Assembly (NCBI RefSeq): GCF_024808875.1
Contig: NZ_JANUCT010000014.1
Span: 19,356 to 83,355 of the forward strand
Direction: 5' to 3'
DNA length: 64,000 bases
Source: Methylohalomonas lacus
GTDB lineage: Bacteria > Pseudomonadota > Gammaproteobacteria > Methylohalomonadales > Methylohalomonadaceae
The stretch's first letter is position 1. Every line of letters begins with the position of its first letter. The notes beneath the pieces are model-generated. The model saw only the letters and a list, made by a program, of their open reading frames with translations. It did not search any database and was not told where the DNA came from. Both the position numbers and the translations under genes were made by a program. Below, piece after piece: positions 18,543 to 30,091 of this stretch.

Positions 18543-20450
18543 ATGAAGCCTTTATTCAGTCACTTGTTATGGCTGGCGCTGCTGGTCGCGCCGCTGGCCG
18601 GGGCCGGCGAGAATTCGCTGGCCGAGCGGGTCGGCGGACTGTTCAGCGGCGCCGGCGGCGGCGATGATATCCTCGACCCGGACGACGCCTTCCGCCTCAG
18701 TGTTGACGAGAGCAACCCGGCGCGGCTGGAACTGAGCTGGGAAATCGCCGACGGTTACTATCTCTACCACGACAAGTTCGCCGTCACGGCAGCGACTGAC
18801 GCGATCAGTGTCGGTGAGCTGCGGATTCCGGACGGGCAGATCGAGTCCGACCCGACATTCGGCGACGTCGAGGTTCACTACGACGCGGTGACGATCAGCG
18901 CCGCACTTACGCGCGCCGCCGCCGACCCCGGCCAGTTCGACCTCGAAGTACGCTACCAGGGCTGCAAGAAAGACTCGGTGTGTTACCCGCCACAGACCAA
19001 AAATGTGCCGCTGGCGCTGGCGGCCGTGGCCAGCCCGGACGTAGCGGATTCAGCAGTGGACGATGCTGAGCCGACGGCGGAGGACGGCGCAGACCGCGCA
19101 CCCGCGTCAGCCCAGGATACGATCACTGAGCGCCTGACCAGCGGTGGTCTGCTGGCCAGCATTGTCGCATTCTTCGGTTTCGGCCTGCTGCTGTCGCTGA
19201 CTCCGTGCGTGTTCCCGATGATCCCGATCCTGTCCGGCCTGATCGTTGGCCAAGCCGGTCACGGGGGTCATGGCGGCAGGTCGATCAGCGCCGGCAGCGG
19301 CCTGCTGCTGTCGCTGGCTTACGTGCTGGCCATGGCCCTGACCTATGCCGTGCTCGGTGTCATCGCCGGGTCGTTCCATTTCAACCTGCAGGCGGCGTCG
19401 CAGAATCCCGCGGTGCTGCTGGCTTTTGCCGGCGTGTTCGTGCTGCTGGCGTTGTCGATGTTCGGCTTCTACGAACTGCAGCTGCCAGCAGCCTGGCAAT
19501 CGCGGCTGCACTCCGTCGGCAGCCGCCGCGGCGGCAGTCTGCTCGGTGCCGCCGGCATGGGCGCGGTCTCCGCGATCATCGTCGGTCCCTGTGTGGCACC
19601 GCCGCTGGCCGGTGCGCTGCTTTACATCAGCCAGACCGGCGACGCGCTGCTCGGTGGCATGGCGCTGTTTGCCATGGGGCTCGGCTTTGGCGTGCCGTTG
19701 CTGGTCATCGGCACTTCGGCCGGCAGCCTGCTGCCGGCGGCCGGCGCCTGGATGGAAACCATCAAAAGGATCTTCGGTGTCGTCATGCTGGGCGTGGCCG
19801 TCTGGTTCCTGGAGCGCATCCTGCCGGGCGGTGTCAGCCTGATGCTGTGGGCCGGATTGCTGATCGTGACCGCGGTCTACATGGGTGCGCTCGACAGTCT
19901 CGGCGCCGATGCCCGCTGGCGCCGGTTATGGAAGGGACTCGGCCTGGTCTTACTGTTCTACGGCCTGATCCTTATCATCGGGGCCGTCAGCGGTGGTAAG
20001 GACCCGCTGCGGCCGCTGGCCGACTCGCGACTGTTGAGCCAGTCGGCGCCGGCGTCAGCGACAGACACCGCCGCGGCCGGCGGCGAATTGCCGTTCACAA
20101 TGGTCAAGACGGTTGCCGATGTGCGCAGCGAACTGCGCGATGCTGCGCTCGAGGGTCGGCCGGTGATGCTGGATTTCTATGCCGACTGGTGCGTGGTCTG
20201 CCAGGAGCTGGAGGAATACACCTTCCGCGACCCGGCTGTGCACCGGGCGCTGGCGGACTTCGTCGTGCTCAAGGCGGACGTCACCGCCAACGACGCGGCG
20301 GACCGCGAACTGCTGCAGCACTACGAGCTGTTCGGGCCGCCGGCTATGCTGTTTTTCAGTGACGGCGAGGAGGTGCGGCCGCTACGGCTGGTCGGTTTCA
20401 TCGACGCCGAGGACTTTGTCGAACATATCGGTAGAATGCCCCAATCATGA
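18543..20450 (+). CDS. dsbD: Thiol:disulfide interchange protein DsbD
   Basis: Inner-membrane reductant carrier, 635 residues, that moves electrons from cytoplasmic thioredoxin to periplasmic oxidoreductases. A signal peptide (about 1-20) leads into the periplasmic alpha domain with the Cys pair in YQGCKKDSVCYPP. An eight-helix core (about 200-490) has Cys in LTPCVFPMIP and VGPCVAPPLAG. A C-terminal thioredoxin-like gamma domain carries WCVVC (about 545). All six catalytic cysteines are present. The stop overlaps the start of the TlpA-like gene by 4 bp. Confidence 0.95.
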   Translation: MKPLFSHLLWLALLVAPLAGAGENSLAERVGGLFSGAGGGDDILDPDDAFRLSVDESNPARLELSWEIADGYYLYHDKFAVTAATDAISVGELRIPDGQIESDPTFGDVEVHYDAVTISAALTRAAADPGQFDLEVRYQGCKKDSVCYPPQTKNVPLALAAVASPDVADSAVDDAEPTAEDGADRAPASAQDTITERLTSGGLLASIVAFFGFGLLLSLTPCVFPMIPILSGLIVGQAGHGGHGGRSISAGSGLLLSLAYVLAMALTYAVLGVIAGSFHFNLQAASQNPAVLLAFAGVFVLLALSMFGFYELQLPAAWQSRLHSVGSRRGGSLLGAAGMGAVSAIIVGPCVAPPLAGALLYISQTGDALLGGMALFAMGLGFGVPLLVIGTSAGSLLPAAGAWMETIKRIFGVVMLGVAVWFLERILPGGVSLMLWAGLLIVTAVYMGALDSLGADARWRRLWKGLGLVLLFYGLILIIGAVSGGKDPLRPLADSRLLSQSAPASATDTAAAGGELPFTMVKTVADVRSELRDAALEGRPVMLDFYADWCVVCQELEEYTFRDPAVHRALADFVVLKADVTANDAADRELLQHYELFGPPAMLFFSDGEEVRPLRLVGFIDAEDFVEHIGRMPQS

Positions 20451-21031
20451 ATAATCTGTTATTGACCCTGTTGGCCGTTATTATCACGGCCAGCGCTGCC
20501 GCTGGCGGTTACTGGCTACAGCAGACTAGTGACGGCACGGCTGACGACCCCGCGCCGGCGTCGCAGTCGGCGGACGCGGCACCGGATCACGAAAGCATCA
20601 TCGGTCAACGGCGGCCGACATTCTCGCTGCCCGGCATGGCCGGCGAACAACGCGCGATCAGCGACTGGGACGGCGACATCCTGGCGATTAACTTCTGGGC
20701 GACCTGGTGCCAGCCGTGCAAGGAGGAGGTGCCGGAGTTCGTCGAACTGCAGGAAAAATACCGCGATCAGGGCGTCACGTTTATTGGCGTTGCCATCGAC
20801 GAACAGGCGCCGGTAAGCGAGTTCATGGCGCGCTACGATATGAACTATCCGGTATTGATCGGCGAACAGGCAGCCATCGACGCCGCCAAGGCCTACGGCA
20901 ACCGCATCGGCGCGCTGCCGTATACCGCCTTCGTCGACCGCGACGGCAAGGTTGTCCACGTCCACCGCGGCCGCCTGCCCCTGGAGGAAGCCGACACTGT
21001 TATTAGTAAGCTGGTGGGTGCCTCGGGATGA
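20447..21031 (+). CDS. TlpA-type membrane-anchored thioredoxin-like protein
   Basis: Periplasmic disulfide reductase of 194 residues. An N-terminal uncleaved signal or anchor (about 2-24) and a low-complexity linker (about 25-48) precede a thioredoxin fold. The active site is FWATWCQPCKEE (Cys at about 87 and 90) and the cis-Pro loop is GALPYTAFVDRDG. The ATGA overlap with dsbD suggests coupled translation, so DsbD is the likely electron donor. Possible targets include apocytochromes c or other oxidised periplasmic proteins; none is shown by the sequence. Confidence 0.85.
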   Translation: MNNLLLTLLAVIITASAAAGGYWLQQTSDGTADDPAPASQSADAAPDHESIIGQRRPTFSLPGMAGEQRAISDWDGDILAINFWATWCQPCKEEVPEFVELQEKYRDQGVTFIGVAIDEQAPVSEFMARYDMNYPVLIGEQAAIDAAKAYGNRIGALPYTAFVDRDGKVVHVHRGRLPLEEADTVISKLVGASG

Positions 21032-21174
21032 ATATGCCCCGTCGAACCTGTTGATAAAGTCTGCTAACATGCCGGCACTTGTGGGCAACCATCAATAAAT
21101 GACAAGTACTGGCGACTCCAGGGGCTGCTGAACGCTGCCCCGGGCGGTACCAGACGGCACAACGACGCACAAAT

Positions 21175-21624
21175 ATGGCACGCATCCTCGTCCTGCACGG
21201 ACCCAATCTAAACATGCTCGGCGAACGCGAGCCGGAGGTCTACGGCCACGATACGCTGGATGACATCAATCGCCGTCTGCGTCAGGCGGCCACGGACAGT
21301 GGCCATACACTGGACTGTTTTCAGAGCAACGCCGAAAGTGATCTGATCGATCACATCCAGGCCGCGCGCAAGGAAGGCGTCGGCTTCATTCTCTTTAATC
21401 CCGGCGCCTTCACGCATACCAGCATCGCGCTGCGCGATGCACTGCTCGCGGTCGCGATTCCGTTCATCGAGGTACACTTGTCGAATGTCTTTGCCCGCGA
21501 GGCGTTTCGCCGCCACTCCTACCTGTCGGATATCGCCGTGGCCGTGGTCAGCGGATTGGGCGCGCAGGGGTATGAACTGGCTCTGACAGCAGCCATCCAG
21601 CGGCTCGAAGATACCAGCGGGTAG
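21175..21624 (+). CDS. aroQ: Type II 3-dehydroquinate dehydratase
   Basis: Cytoplasmic enzyme of the shikimate pathway, 149 residues, converting 3-dehydroquinate to 3-dehydroshikimate. Type II motifs are [20 protein letters not shown] with the catalytic Tyr, [13 protein letters not shown], and [17 protein letters not shown], followed by the catalytic His segment [20 protein letters not shown]. It directly precedes accB-accC, an arrangement found in very many gammaproteobacteria. Confidence 0.95.
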   Translation: MARILVLHGPNLNMLGEREPEVYGHDTLDDINRRLRQAATDSGHTLDCFQSNAESDLIDHIQAARKEGVGFILFNPGAFTHTSIALRDALLAVAIPFIEVHLSNVFAREAFRRHSYLSDIAVAVVSGLGAQGYELALTAAIQRLEDTSG

Positions 21625-21681
21625 TGTCAGCCGGGCTGCCGAAAAACGATTACAACAACAGAACATAATCCGGGTAAGGCT

Positions 21682-22146
21682 ATGGATATACGCAAGGTCA
21701 AAAAACTGATCGAATTGCTGGAAGAATCGGGGATCGCTGAAATCGAGATCCACGAGGGCGAGGAGAGCGTGCGCATCAGTCGCCAGGGCAGCAGTCAGCC
21801 GGCGCCGGTGGGCTACTACCACGCGCCGGCACAGCAGGAGGCGCCGGCGGCACCAGCAGCACCCGCGGCAGCGGAGACCGAATCCGCCGCGCCGGTCGAG
21901 GAAGGCCACATTATAAACGCGCCGATGGTCGGCACGTTTTATAGCAGCCCGTCGCCGGGCAGTCCCGCCTTTGTCGATGTCGGCCAGCCGGTCGCCGCCG
22001 GTGAAGTGATCTGTATCATCGAGGCGATGAAGATTATGAACCAGATCGAGTGCGAGATTAACGGCACCGTGTCGAAGGTTCTGGTCGAGAACGGCGAGCC
22101 GGTTGAGTACGGTCAGCCGATGTTCGTCATCAAGCCGGCCAGCTAA
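21682..22146 (+). CDS. accB: Biotin carboxyl carrier protein AccB
   Basis: Carries biotin for acetyl-CoA carboxylase, the first step of fatty acid synthesis; 154 residues. The N-terminal [17 protein letters not shown] helix, an Ala/Pro-rich linker (about 38-72) and the biotinyl domain (about 75-153) are visible. The biotin acceptor is Lys117 in EAMKIMN, and a thumb segment ([16 protein letters not shown]) lies in the biotinyl domain. accC follows after 63 bp. Confidence 0.96.
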   Translation: MDIRKVKKLIELLEESGIAEIEIHEGEESVRISRQGSSQPAPVGYYHAPAQQEAPAAPAAPAAAETESAAPVEEGHIINAPMVGTFYSSPSPGSPAFVDVGQPVAAGEVICIIEAMKIMNQIECEINGTVSKVLVENGEPVEYGQPMFVIKPAS

Positions 22147-22209
22147 CTTAAACATGAGCGAACGGCGGGCAGTCTCCGGGCCCGGCCGTTAACAAACCTG
22201 AATCTGACT

Positions 22210-23553
22210 ATGTTCGATAAAGTTGTGATTGCCAACCGCGGCGAAATTGCCCTGCGCATACTGCGCAGCTGCCGCGAACTGGGCATTAGGACCGTGGCGG
22301 TTTATTCACAGGCGGATCGCGATCAGAAGCATGTGCTGCTGGCGGATGAGTCGGTGTGTATTGGCCCGGCGTCATCAACCGAAAGTTACCTGAGTATTCC
22401 GGCAGTGATCAGCGCCGCCGAAGTAACCGACGCGGTCGCCATCCATCCGGGCTACGGCTTCCTGTCGGAAAATGCCGACTTTGCCGAGCGCGTCGAGGAA
22501 AGCGGTTTTGTCTTTATTGGCCCGCGTGCCGAAACGATCCGGCTGATGGGCGACAAGGTCTCGGCCATCAAGGCGATGAAAGAGGCGGGCGTGCCCTGTG
22601 TGCCGGGCTCGGATGGGCCGTTGGGCGAGGATCCCGACGAGAATATCCGCATTGCCCGTGAGATCGGTTACCCGGTCATGATCAAGGCTTCCGGCGGCGG
22701 TGGCGGTCGCGGCATGCGCGTCATTCATGCCGAGGCCAGCCTGCTGAACGCGATTTCGCTGACCAAGAACGAGGCGCAACAGGCGTTCGGCAACAGCGCC
22801 GTGTACATGGAGAAGTATCTCGAACACCCGCGTCACATCGAGATCCAGGTGCTGGCCGATACTCACGGCAACATCATTCATCTCGGCGAGCGTGACTGCT
22901 CTATGCAGCGCCGCAACCAGAAGGTGATCGAGGAATGTCCGGCGCCCGGCCTGACTGACAAGGAACGCAAGAAGATCGGCGAACGCTGTATCGAGGCCTG
23001 CAAGCGCATCAACTATCGCGGTGCCGGCACCTTCGAGTTCCTGTATGAAAACGGCGAGTTCTTCTTCATCGAGATGAATACCCGCGTTCAGGTCGAGCAT
23101 CCGGTCACCGAGATGGTCAGCGGCGTCGATATCGTCAAGGAACAGCTGCGTATTGCCGCTGGCGAGAAGCTGACCTACAAGCAGAGCGATATCGTCATGC
23201 GCGGTCACGCGATCGAATGCCGCCTGAATGCCGAGGACCCGGAAACGTTCGCGCCCTGCCCGGGTACGATCAAGCATTATCATCCGGCCGGCGGCCCCGG
23301 TATTCGTATCGATACGCACATCTATCAGGGCTACACCGTGCCGCCGTACTATGACTCGATGATCGGCAAGCTCATCGCCTGTGCCGAGACGCGTGAGCTG
23401 GCCCTGGCACGCTTGCGCCAGGCGCTGGCCGAAGTGGTGATCGACGGCATCAAGACCAACATCCCGCTGCACCAGAAGCTGGTCGAAGACGCCGCGTTCA
23501 TCCGTGGCGGTACCGATATTCATTACCTGGAACACAAATTCGGTCTACGCTGA
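22210..23553 (+). CDS. accC: Biotin carboxylase AccC
   Basis: Carboxylates the biotin on AccB using ATP and bicarbonate; 447 residues, as in E. coli. ATP-grasp features include the glycine-rich [12 protein letters not shown] loop near 159-170, the [13 protein letters not shown] segment, [12 protein letters not shown] and the metal ligands in [16 protein letters not shown]. No truncation is seen. It is in an operon with accB. Confidence 0.97.
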   Translation: MFDKVVIANRGEIALRILRSCRELGIRTVAVYSQADRDQKHVLLADESVCIGPASSTESYLSIPAVISAAEVTDAVAIHPGYGFLSENADFAERVEESGFVFIGPRAETIRLMGDKVSAIKAMKEAGVPCVPGSDGPLGEDPDENIRIAREIGYPVMIKASGGGGGRGMRVIHAEASLLNAISLTKNEAQQAFGNSAVYMEKYLEHPRHIEIQVLADTHGNIIHLGERDCSMQRRNQKVIEECPAPGLTDKERKKIGERCIEACKRINYRGAGTFEFLYENGEFFFIEMNTRVQVEHPVTEMVSGVDIVKEQLRIAAGEKLTYKQSDIVMRGHAIECRLNAEDPETFAPCPGTIKHYHPAGGPGIRIDTHIYQGYTVPPYYDSMIGKLIACAETRELALARLRQALAEVVIDGIKTNIPLHQKLVEDAAFIRGGTDIHYLEHKFGLR

Positions 23554-23568
23554 TCGTGTGATGACATC

Positions 23569-24426
23569 ATGAGCGCGACACCCGACGTTGCCTGGCAGCA
23601 ACTGACCCTGGATTGTGGCCTTGACGCCGCCGAACAGGTGGCCGCATTGCTCGATTTGGCCGAACCGGCCAGCGTCAGCTTCCCCGAGCCGCCGCCCGGG
23701 CGGCAACTGCTGCAGGCACTGTTCCCGGCCGGGCAAACGCTGGATCATCTAACCACTCTGCTGGCGTCGGTGGGCGATTGCCACTGGCAGCTGGAGCAAG
23801 TCGCCGATGAGGACTGGCTGGCGGTCAGCCGGGCCAGCTGGTCGCCACAGGATCTCGGCCATGGTGTCTGGATCGGTCCCGGCTGGTGCGAACCGCCGAC
23901 CGAAGTGCGCCTGTACCTGCGCATCGATCCGGGCCAGGCGTTTGGTACCGGCCAGCACCCGACCACGCGACTCTGCCTCGGCTGGTTGATCGACCACGCC
24001 GACGAACTGCCGACCAGCGTTATCGACTATGGCTGTGGCACCGGCGTGCTGGCGATTGCCGCTGCCCGCCTCGGCGCCGGCCGTATTGTCGCCACCGACA
24101 TCGACCCGTTGTCGCTGACCGCCACCGGCGACAATGCCATGGAGAACGGTGTGCCGGACCAGGTGATTCTGGTCTCGCCGGCCGAGCTGACCCGGCAGCG
24201 GGCCGAACTCGTGCTCGCCAATATCCTGCTGCGGCCATTGCTGGCGCTGGCGCCACGGCTCGCCGATCTGGTTGAGCCGGGTGGCCGCATTGTCCTGTCG
24301 GGCATCATGCACGACCAGGTCGAGCGTTGTCGCGATGCCTACGCCGGCTGGTTCGAGTTCGAAACGCCCCGCCTTGAGGGCGACTGGGCCCTACTGGTGG
24401 GCCGGCGGCACCACGATGCCGACTGA
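23569..24426 (+). CDS. prmA: Ribosomal protein L11 methyltransferase PrmA
   Basis: Trimethylates ribosomal protein L11 with SAM; 285 residues. The N-terminal substrate-recognition domain (about 1-90) is more divergent. The C-terminal methyltransferase domain has FGTGQHPTTRLCL, motif I IDYGCGTGVLAIAAARLGA, ATDIDPLSL and a motif IV of NILLRPL, where NPPY-type enzymes have a different tetrapeptide. It starts 16 bp after accC, in the usual accC-prmA order. Confidence 0.93.
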   Translation: MSATPDVAWQQLTLDCGLDAAEQVAALLDLAEPASVSFPEPPPGRQLLQALFPAGQTLDHLTTLLASVGDCHWQLEQVADEDWLAVSRASWSPQDLGHGVWIGPGWCEPPTEVRLYLRIDPGQAFGTGQHPTTRLCLGWLIDHADELPTSVIDYGCGTGVLAIAAARLGAGRIVATDIDPLSLTATGDNAMENGVPDQVILVSPAELTRQRAELVLANILLRPLLALAPRLADLVEPGGRIVLSGIMHDQVERCRDAYAGWFEFETPRLEGDWALLVGRRHHDAD

Positions 24427-24447
24427 AGCGGGTATGACGGCGCGCTG

Positions 24448-25242
24448 ATGTATACTCGCTGCCCCACCTGCCAGACCCAGTTCCGCGTGCGCGCCACGCA
24501 GCTTAGTGCCGCTGCCGGCCGGGTTCGCTGCGGTGCCTGCGGCGAGGCGTTCGATGCAGTCAGCCGGTTGACCGATACGCCGCAACCGGCGCCGCTGCGT
24601 TCAGAGGAAGCCGCCGGCGTTACTGCACAGGCGGCCGGCGAACCGCTGCGCGGTGATGCGGCGCGGGCACAGGACAGCGACCCTGGCCGGCCGGCTGCGG
24701 ATTTCGATAACCAGACGCCGCTGCGCGAAGTGCAACCGGACTGGCTGGAAGAGGAGGTCACGCACCGGCCACGGCATCGCGGGCGCTGGCTGGTTATTGC
24801 CGTGCTGCTGGTCGCCGTTGCCCTGGCGCAGGCGGCATGGTTTTACCGCGATATGCTTTATGAACGTTTTCCGCAGTTGTTGCCATGGGCGCAGGAACTC
24901 TGCGCGCGCATCGATTGCCAGGTCTATCGCCAGCGCCTGTTGTCGGAATTCGAATTGCTCAATCGCGATGTGCGCGTGCATCCGGTCTACCAAGATGCGT
25001 TGCTGGTCAACGCCACCATCGCCCACCACGCCGGTCGGCGCCAGCCCTACCCGCGTCTGCAGCTGGCACTGTTCGACACCGAGGGTCAACCGCTGGCCTA
25101 TCGCGAGTTCGCGCCCGAGGATTATCTCGACAGCAGCCTGCCGGTCAGTACCGGTATGCCCTCAAACACGCCGGTTCACCTGGTGCTGGAACTCAGTGGC
25201 CCGGCCGCGGGTGCGGTCAGTTTCGAGTTCGGTTTCCTTTAG
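24448..25242 (+). CDS. Zinc-ribbon, DUF3426-domain membrane protein
   Basis: Single-span membrane protein of 264 residues. It opens with an MJ0042-type zinc ribbon with Cys5/Cys8 and Cys28/Cys31 (YTRCPTCQTQF, VRCGACGEAF). An acidic low-complexity linker (about 45-105) and one transmembrane helix (about 112-133) follow. A C-terminal DUF3426 domain on the far side of the membrane completes it. The family regularly sits between prmA and dusB, as here. The function is unknown; zinc binding is inferred from the four cysteines. Confidence 0.85.
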   Translation: MYTRCPTCQTQFRVRATQLSAAAGRVRCGACGEAFDAVSRLTDTPQPAPLRSEEAAGVTAQAAGEPLRGDAARAQDSDPGRPAADFDNQTPLREVQPDWLEEEVTHRPRHRGRWLVIAVLLVAVALAQAAWFYRDMLYERFPQLLPWAQELCARIDCQVYRQRLLSEFELLNRDVRVHPVYQDALLVNATIAHHAGRRQPYPRLQLALFDTEGQPLAYREFAPEDYLDSSLPVSTGMPSNTPVHLVLELSGPAAGAVSFEFGFL

Positions 25243-25307
25243 TCGCTGAGGGCGGCTGTCACCGCTGCCTTTAACAATCTGCTCAGGTTTGTGAACTAAG
25301 CGTCGGT

Positions 25308-25340
25308 ATTCACATGTGAATTATCTTGACCCACGGTCAA
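25308..25340 (+). promoter_or_regulatory. Twin palindromes in the dusB-fis leader
   Basis: ATTCACATGTGAAT (25308-25321) is a perfect 14-bp palindrome. Five bases later TTGACC-CAC-GGTCAA (25326-25340) is a perfect inverted repeat that also resembles a -35 element. The 330-bp gap 25243-25573 otherwise shows only GC-rich hairpin-prone sequence and no coding signal. An operator role is inferred. Confidence 0.5.
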
Positions 25341-25573
25341 TGCCTGCATCATGTGACTGAATTCCGCCTGCATCGGCTTTCATCGACGCCTGATCCCCGG
25401 TATGATTTTCAGCCCTTCCCGAACGGGTCCCGGATTGCCTGCAAGGCGACCCGGCCATTGAGTCGATCGCTGTCGGGACGAACTGTCGCGGCGCTTTTTG
25501 GGGAGCCGCAGCCGACTGCGGAGCGGTGATAACAACAACACCGCGGTCGGACTTCAATCATTCTTGAAAACCA

Positions 25574-26620
25574 GTGACCACAGCAACGATGCATGGCGAA
25601 CCTGTCAGTCTGCGAATTGGTTCGATCCGGCTGCCGAATAATCTGATTCTGGCGCCGATGGCGGGCGTGACGGATCGGCCGTTCCGGCAGCTGTGTCGCG
25701 AGCTCGGTGCCGGCATGGCGGTTTCGGAAATGGTCAGTGCCGACCCGCGCTTGCGCGATACCCGCAAGAGCCGGCTGCGTCGCGATCATACTGGTGAACC
25801 CGGTCCGCGTGCGGTACAGATCGCCGGTGCCGATCCGGCCATGCTCGCTGACAGTGCGCGCTTCAATGTTGATAACGGCGCCGAGATCATCGACATCAAC
25901 ATGGGCTGTCCGGCCAAGAAGGTCTGCAATGTCATGGCCGGTTCCGCGCTGCTGCGCGACGAGGCGCTGGTGGGGCGCATACTCGAGGCAGTGGTCCGTG
26001 CCGTCAGCGTGCCGGTGACGCTGAAAATCCGTACCGGCTGGGACAAGCACAGCATCAACGCGGTCACCGTCGCACGCATGGCCGAGGCCAGTGGCATCCA
26101 GGCATTGACCGTACACGGGCGTACCCGTGCCTGCGGTTACAGGGGCACGGCCGAATACGTTACCGTGGGCGCGGTCAAGGCAGCGGTCACGATACCCGTG
26201 ATTGCCAATGGCGATATCGACGCGCCGGCGCGGGCCGCACAGGTACTCGCTGACACTGGCGTCGATGGCCTGATGATCGGCCGCGGTGCGCAGGGCAATC
26301 CGTGGCTGTTCCGCGCGATCCGCGAGTACCTCGCCACCGGCAAGCAGGCAGCGGGCCCCACTGACGACGAAGTGGCCCGTGTTTTGCTGTGGCACCTGGA
26401 CAATCTTTACGAATTTTACGGCGAGTACACGGGCGTGCGTGTGGCGCGCAAGCATGTCGCCTGGTACTGCCAGAGCCACGCCGGCGACGCCGCGATGGCG
26501 TTACGCGCCGGCGTCAACCAGGCCGAAAGCGCCGCCGTCCAGCGGCGGCTGGTGGCCGATTACTTTGCCGCAGACGTTGCGGCCCATTCATCAGGCAACG
26601 AACGGAGACAGGCGGCATGA
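25574..26620 (+). CDS. dusB: tRNA-dihydrouridine synthase DusB
   Basis: FMN enzyme that reduces specific uridines in tRNA to dihydrouridine; 348 residues. It has the conserved LAPMAGVTDRPFRQL start, the catalytic Cys in INMGCPAKKVCN (about 113), LKIRTGWD, VHGRTR and IGRGAQGNPWLF. The frame opens at GTG 25574; an ATG at 25589 would remove five residues, and neither has a good Shine-Dalgarno. Homology begins only at LRIGSIRL. The end overlaps fis as ATGA, the conserved dusB-fis operon. Confidence 0.93.
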   Translation: MTTATMHGEPVSLRIGSIRLPNNLILAPMAGVTDRPFRQLCRELGAGMAVSEMVSADPRLRDTRKSRLRRDHTGEPGPRAVQIAGADPAMLADSARFNVDNGAEIIDINMGCPAKKVCNVMAGSALLRDEALVGRILEAVVRAVSVPVTLKIRTGWDKHSINAVTVARMAEASGIQALTVHGRTRACGYRGTAEYVTVGAVKAAVTIPVIANGDIDAPARAAQVLADTGVDGLMIGRGAQGNPWLFRAIREYLATGKQAAGPTDDEVARVLLWHLDNLYEFYGEYTGVRVARKHVAWYCQSHAGDAAMALRAGVNQAESAAVQRRLVADYFAADVAAHSSGNERRQAA

Positions 26621-26898
26621 GCCAGGCACGGCAATCCAAGCAATTGACGACAACCGAACATGCCGAGGATGTAACCTGCCTGAGCGAATCGGTGCGCCGG
26701 TCGCTGGATGCCTACTTCGCCGACCTGGATGGCCACGATGCCAGTGACCTTTACGAGCTGGTGATTTCGCAGGTGGAAAAACCGCTGTTCGAGGCGGTCA
26801 TGCAGCACACGCGCGGCAATATCACCAAGGCCGCCGAACTGCTCGGCATGAACCGCGGTACGCTGCGCAGCCGCCTGAAAAAATACGATCTGGAATAA
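26617..26898 (+). CDS. fis: Nucleoid protein Fis
   Basis: DNA-bending nucleoid protein of 93 residues (98 in E. coli). The N-terminal beta-hairpin region is variable. The dimerisation helices are around LYELVISQVEKPLFEAVMQ, and the C-terminal helix-turn-helix is GNITKAAELLGMNRGTLRSR, which is nearly invariant in Fis. The start is fixed by the 4-bp ATGA overlap with dusB. Fis controls rRNA and many growth-rate genes and is expected to be made in early exponential growth. Confidence 0.95.
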   Translation: MSQARQSKQLTTTEHAEDVTCLSESVRRSLDAYFADLDGHDASDLYELVISQVEKPLFEAVMQHTRGNITKAAELLGMNRGTLRSRLKKYDLE

Positions 26899-26961
26899 CG
26901 GCTCGCCCATGCGCGTCAGCGCATTCACGCCAGACCAGCAAACAACCCGGGAGAACAGTGA

Positions 26962-28530
<1,569 letters not shown>

Positions 28531-28531
28531 T

Positions 28532-28726
28532 TGTGTTGGACCGCGAATGAACGCCAATAAACGCGAATACTGACGGTTTAAGGCTGGATTCTCTTGGAGA
28601 TCAAGAAATTTCGCTATTGGTTGGTTCAGTAAAGTCACAAGTATTTTGTTTTTCATATAAAAGGTGACTTAATAACGCTTGTATCTTTTTGTTTGCGTTA
28701 ATTCGCGTTCATTTGCGGTTTAAGGG
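28532..28726. mobile_element. MITE-like insertion between purH and purD
   Basis: A 195-bp A+T-rich segment lies between two copies of TTTCAGGCATTGAT (28518-28531 and 28727-28740). Its ends carry inverted repeats of about 29 bp of the family A type: ACCGCGAATGAACGCCAATA near 28540, and on the minus strand ACCGCAAATGAACGCGAATT near 28719. It contains no open frame. The structure fits a nonautonomous element with a target duplication. Confidence 0.65.
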
Positions 28727-28761
28727 TTTCAGGCATTGATCTCATTTGCGGACGATATTGA

Positions 28762-30048
28762 ATGAAAGTATTGATCATCGGCGGCGGCGGCCGTGAACAC
28801 GCGCTGGCCTGGAAGGCGGCGCAATCCGCGTACGTCGACCAGGTCTACGTGGCACCGGGCAACGCCGGCACCGCGGGCGAGGCGCGCGTGCAGAATCTGC
28901 CGCTGGCGGCGACCAATATCGACGGCCTGCTGGCGTTTGCACGCAGCGAAGCGATCGATCTGACCATCGTCGGGCCGGAAGCACCGCTGGTCGCCGGCAT
29001 TGTCGATACCTTTGAGAAGGCAGGTCTGGCCTGCTTCGGTCCGACACAGGCCGCCGCGCAGCTTGAGGGTTCGAAAGCCTTCGCCAAGGCATTCCTGCAA
29101 CGTCACGGCATTCCCACCGCCGTCTATAAAACTTTCACCGATCTCGAGCCGGCGCTGGACTACCTAAATAGCCACGCCATGCCGGTAGTGATCAAGGCCG
29201 ACGGTCTGGCCTCGGGCAAGGGCGTCATCATCGCCGAGGATCACACCCAGGCCGAAGCGGCGGTACGCGATATGCTGGCCGCTAACAAGTACGGCGACGC
29301 CGGCCACCGTGTTGTCATCGAGGAATTCCTGCAGGGCGAGGAAGCCAGCTTTATTGTTATTGCCAACGGCGAGCAGTGCGTGCCGCTGGCCAGTTCCCAG
29401 GATCACAAGGCGCGCGACGACGGCGACACCGGACCGAACACCGGCGGCATGGGGGCGTATTCGCCGGCGCCGGTGGTAACCGGCGCGACACACGATCGCA
29501 TTCTCGACGAGGTCATCCGGCCGACGCTGAGTGGCCTGGCCGCCGAGGGCATTCATTATCGCGGTTTTCTCTACGCCGGCGTGATGATCCTCGCCGACGG
29601 CACGCCCAAGGTGCTGGAGTTCAACTGCCGCTTCGGTGATCCGGAAACCCAGCCGATCCTCATGCGCCTGCAATCCGACCTGGTCGACCTGTGTCAGCAG
29701 GCGTGTGCCGGCGATCTGCCCGGCGCGGAACTGGTGTGGGATCCACGCCCGGCACTGGGTGTGGTGCTGGCGGCCGGCGGCTATCCCGGCGACGTGGCCA
29801 AGGGCGATATTATCAGCGGTCTGGATAATGATTTCGGCGCGGACGTGAAGGTCTTTCACGCCGGCACCGCATTGCAGGACGATACGGTCGTCACTGCCGG
29901 CGGTCGCGTGCTTTGCGTGACCGCCCTCGGCGAGGATATTGCCGCTGCCCGGCAGCGAGCCTACGCCGCGGTCGAGCAGATCAGCTGGAACGGCGTGTTC
30001 TGTCGGCATGATATCGGTCATCGCGCCATCGGCCGCGAACCGGATTGA
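28762..30048 (+). CDS. purD: Phosphoribosylamine-glycine ligase PurD
   Basis: Second step of purine synthesis; 428 residues, an ATP-grasp ligase. It shows KVLIIGGGGREHALAWK, the PGNAGTA motif, VIKADGLASGKGVI, a SQDHKARDDGDTGPNTGGMG run holding the ATP-binding signature, and EFNCRFGDPETQ. It follows purH, with the MITE-like insertion in the 231-bp gap. The insertion must lie upstream of, or within, any separate purD promoter. Confidence 0.96.
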   Translation: MKVLIIGGGGREHALAWKAAQSAYVDQVYVAPGNAGTAGEARVQNLPLAATNIDGLLAFARSEAIDLTIVGPEAPLVAGIVDTFEKAGLACFGPTQAAAQLEGSKAFAKAFLQRHGIPTAVYKTFTDLEPALDYLNSHAMPVVIKADGLASGKGVIIAEDHTQAEAAVRDMLAANKYGDAGHRVVIEEFLQGEEASFIVIANGEQCVPLASSQDHKARDDGDTGPNTGGMGAYSPAPVVTGATHDRILDEVIRPTLSGLAAEGIHYRGFLYAGVMILADGTPKVLEFNCRFGDPETQPILMRLQSDLVDLCQQACAGDLPGAELVWDPRPALGVVLAAGGYPGDVAKGDIISGLDNDFGADVKVFHAGTALQDDTVVTAGGRVLCVTALGEDIAAARQRAYAAVEQISWNGVFCRHDIGHRAIGREPD

Positions 30049-30091
30049 ACAGCAGCTGTCGGCTGATGCAGGTTTTCATCCAGGCGATATA

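Noticed and set aside
22375..23535. 386-codon frame antisense to accC
   Set aside because: Shadow of a highly conserved gene; no start signals or domain.
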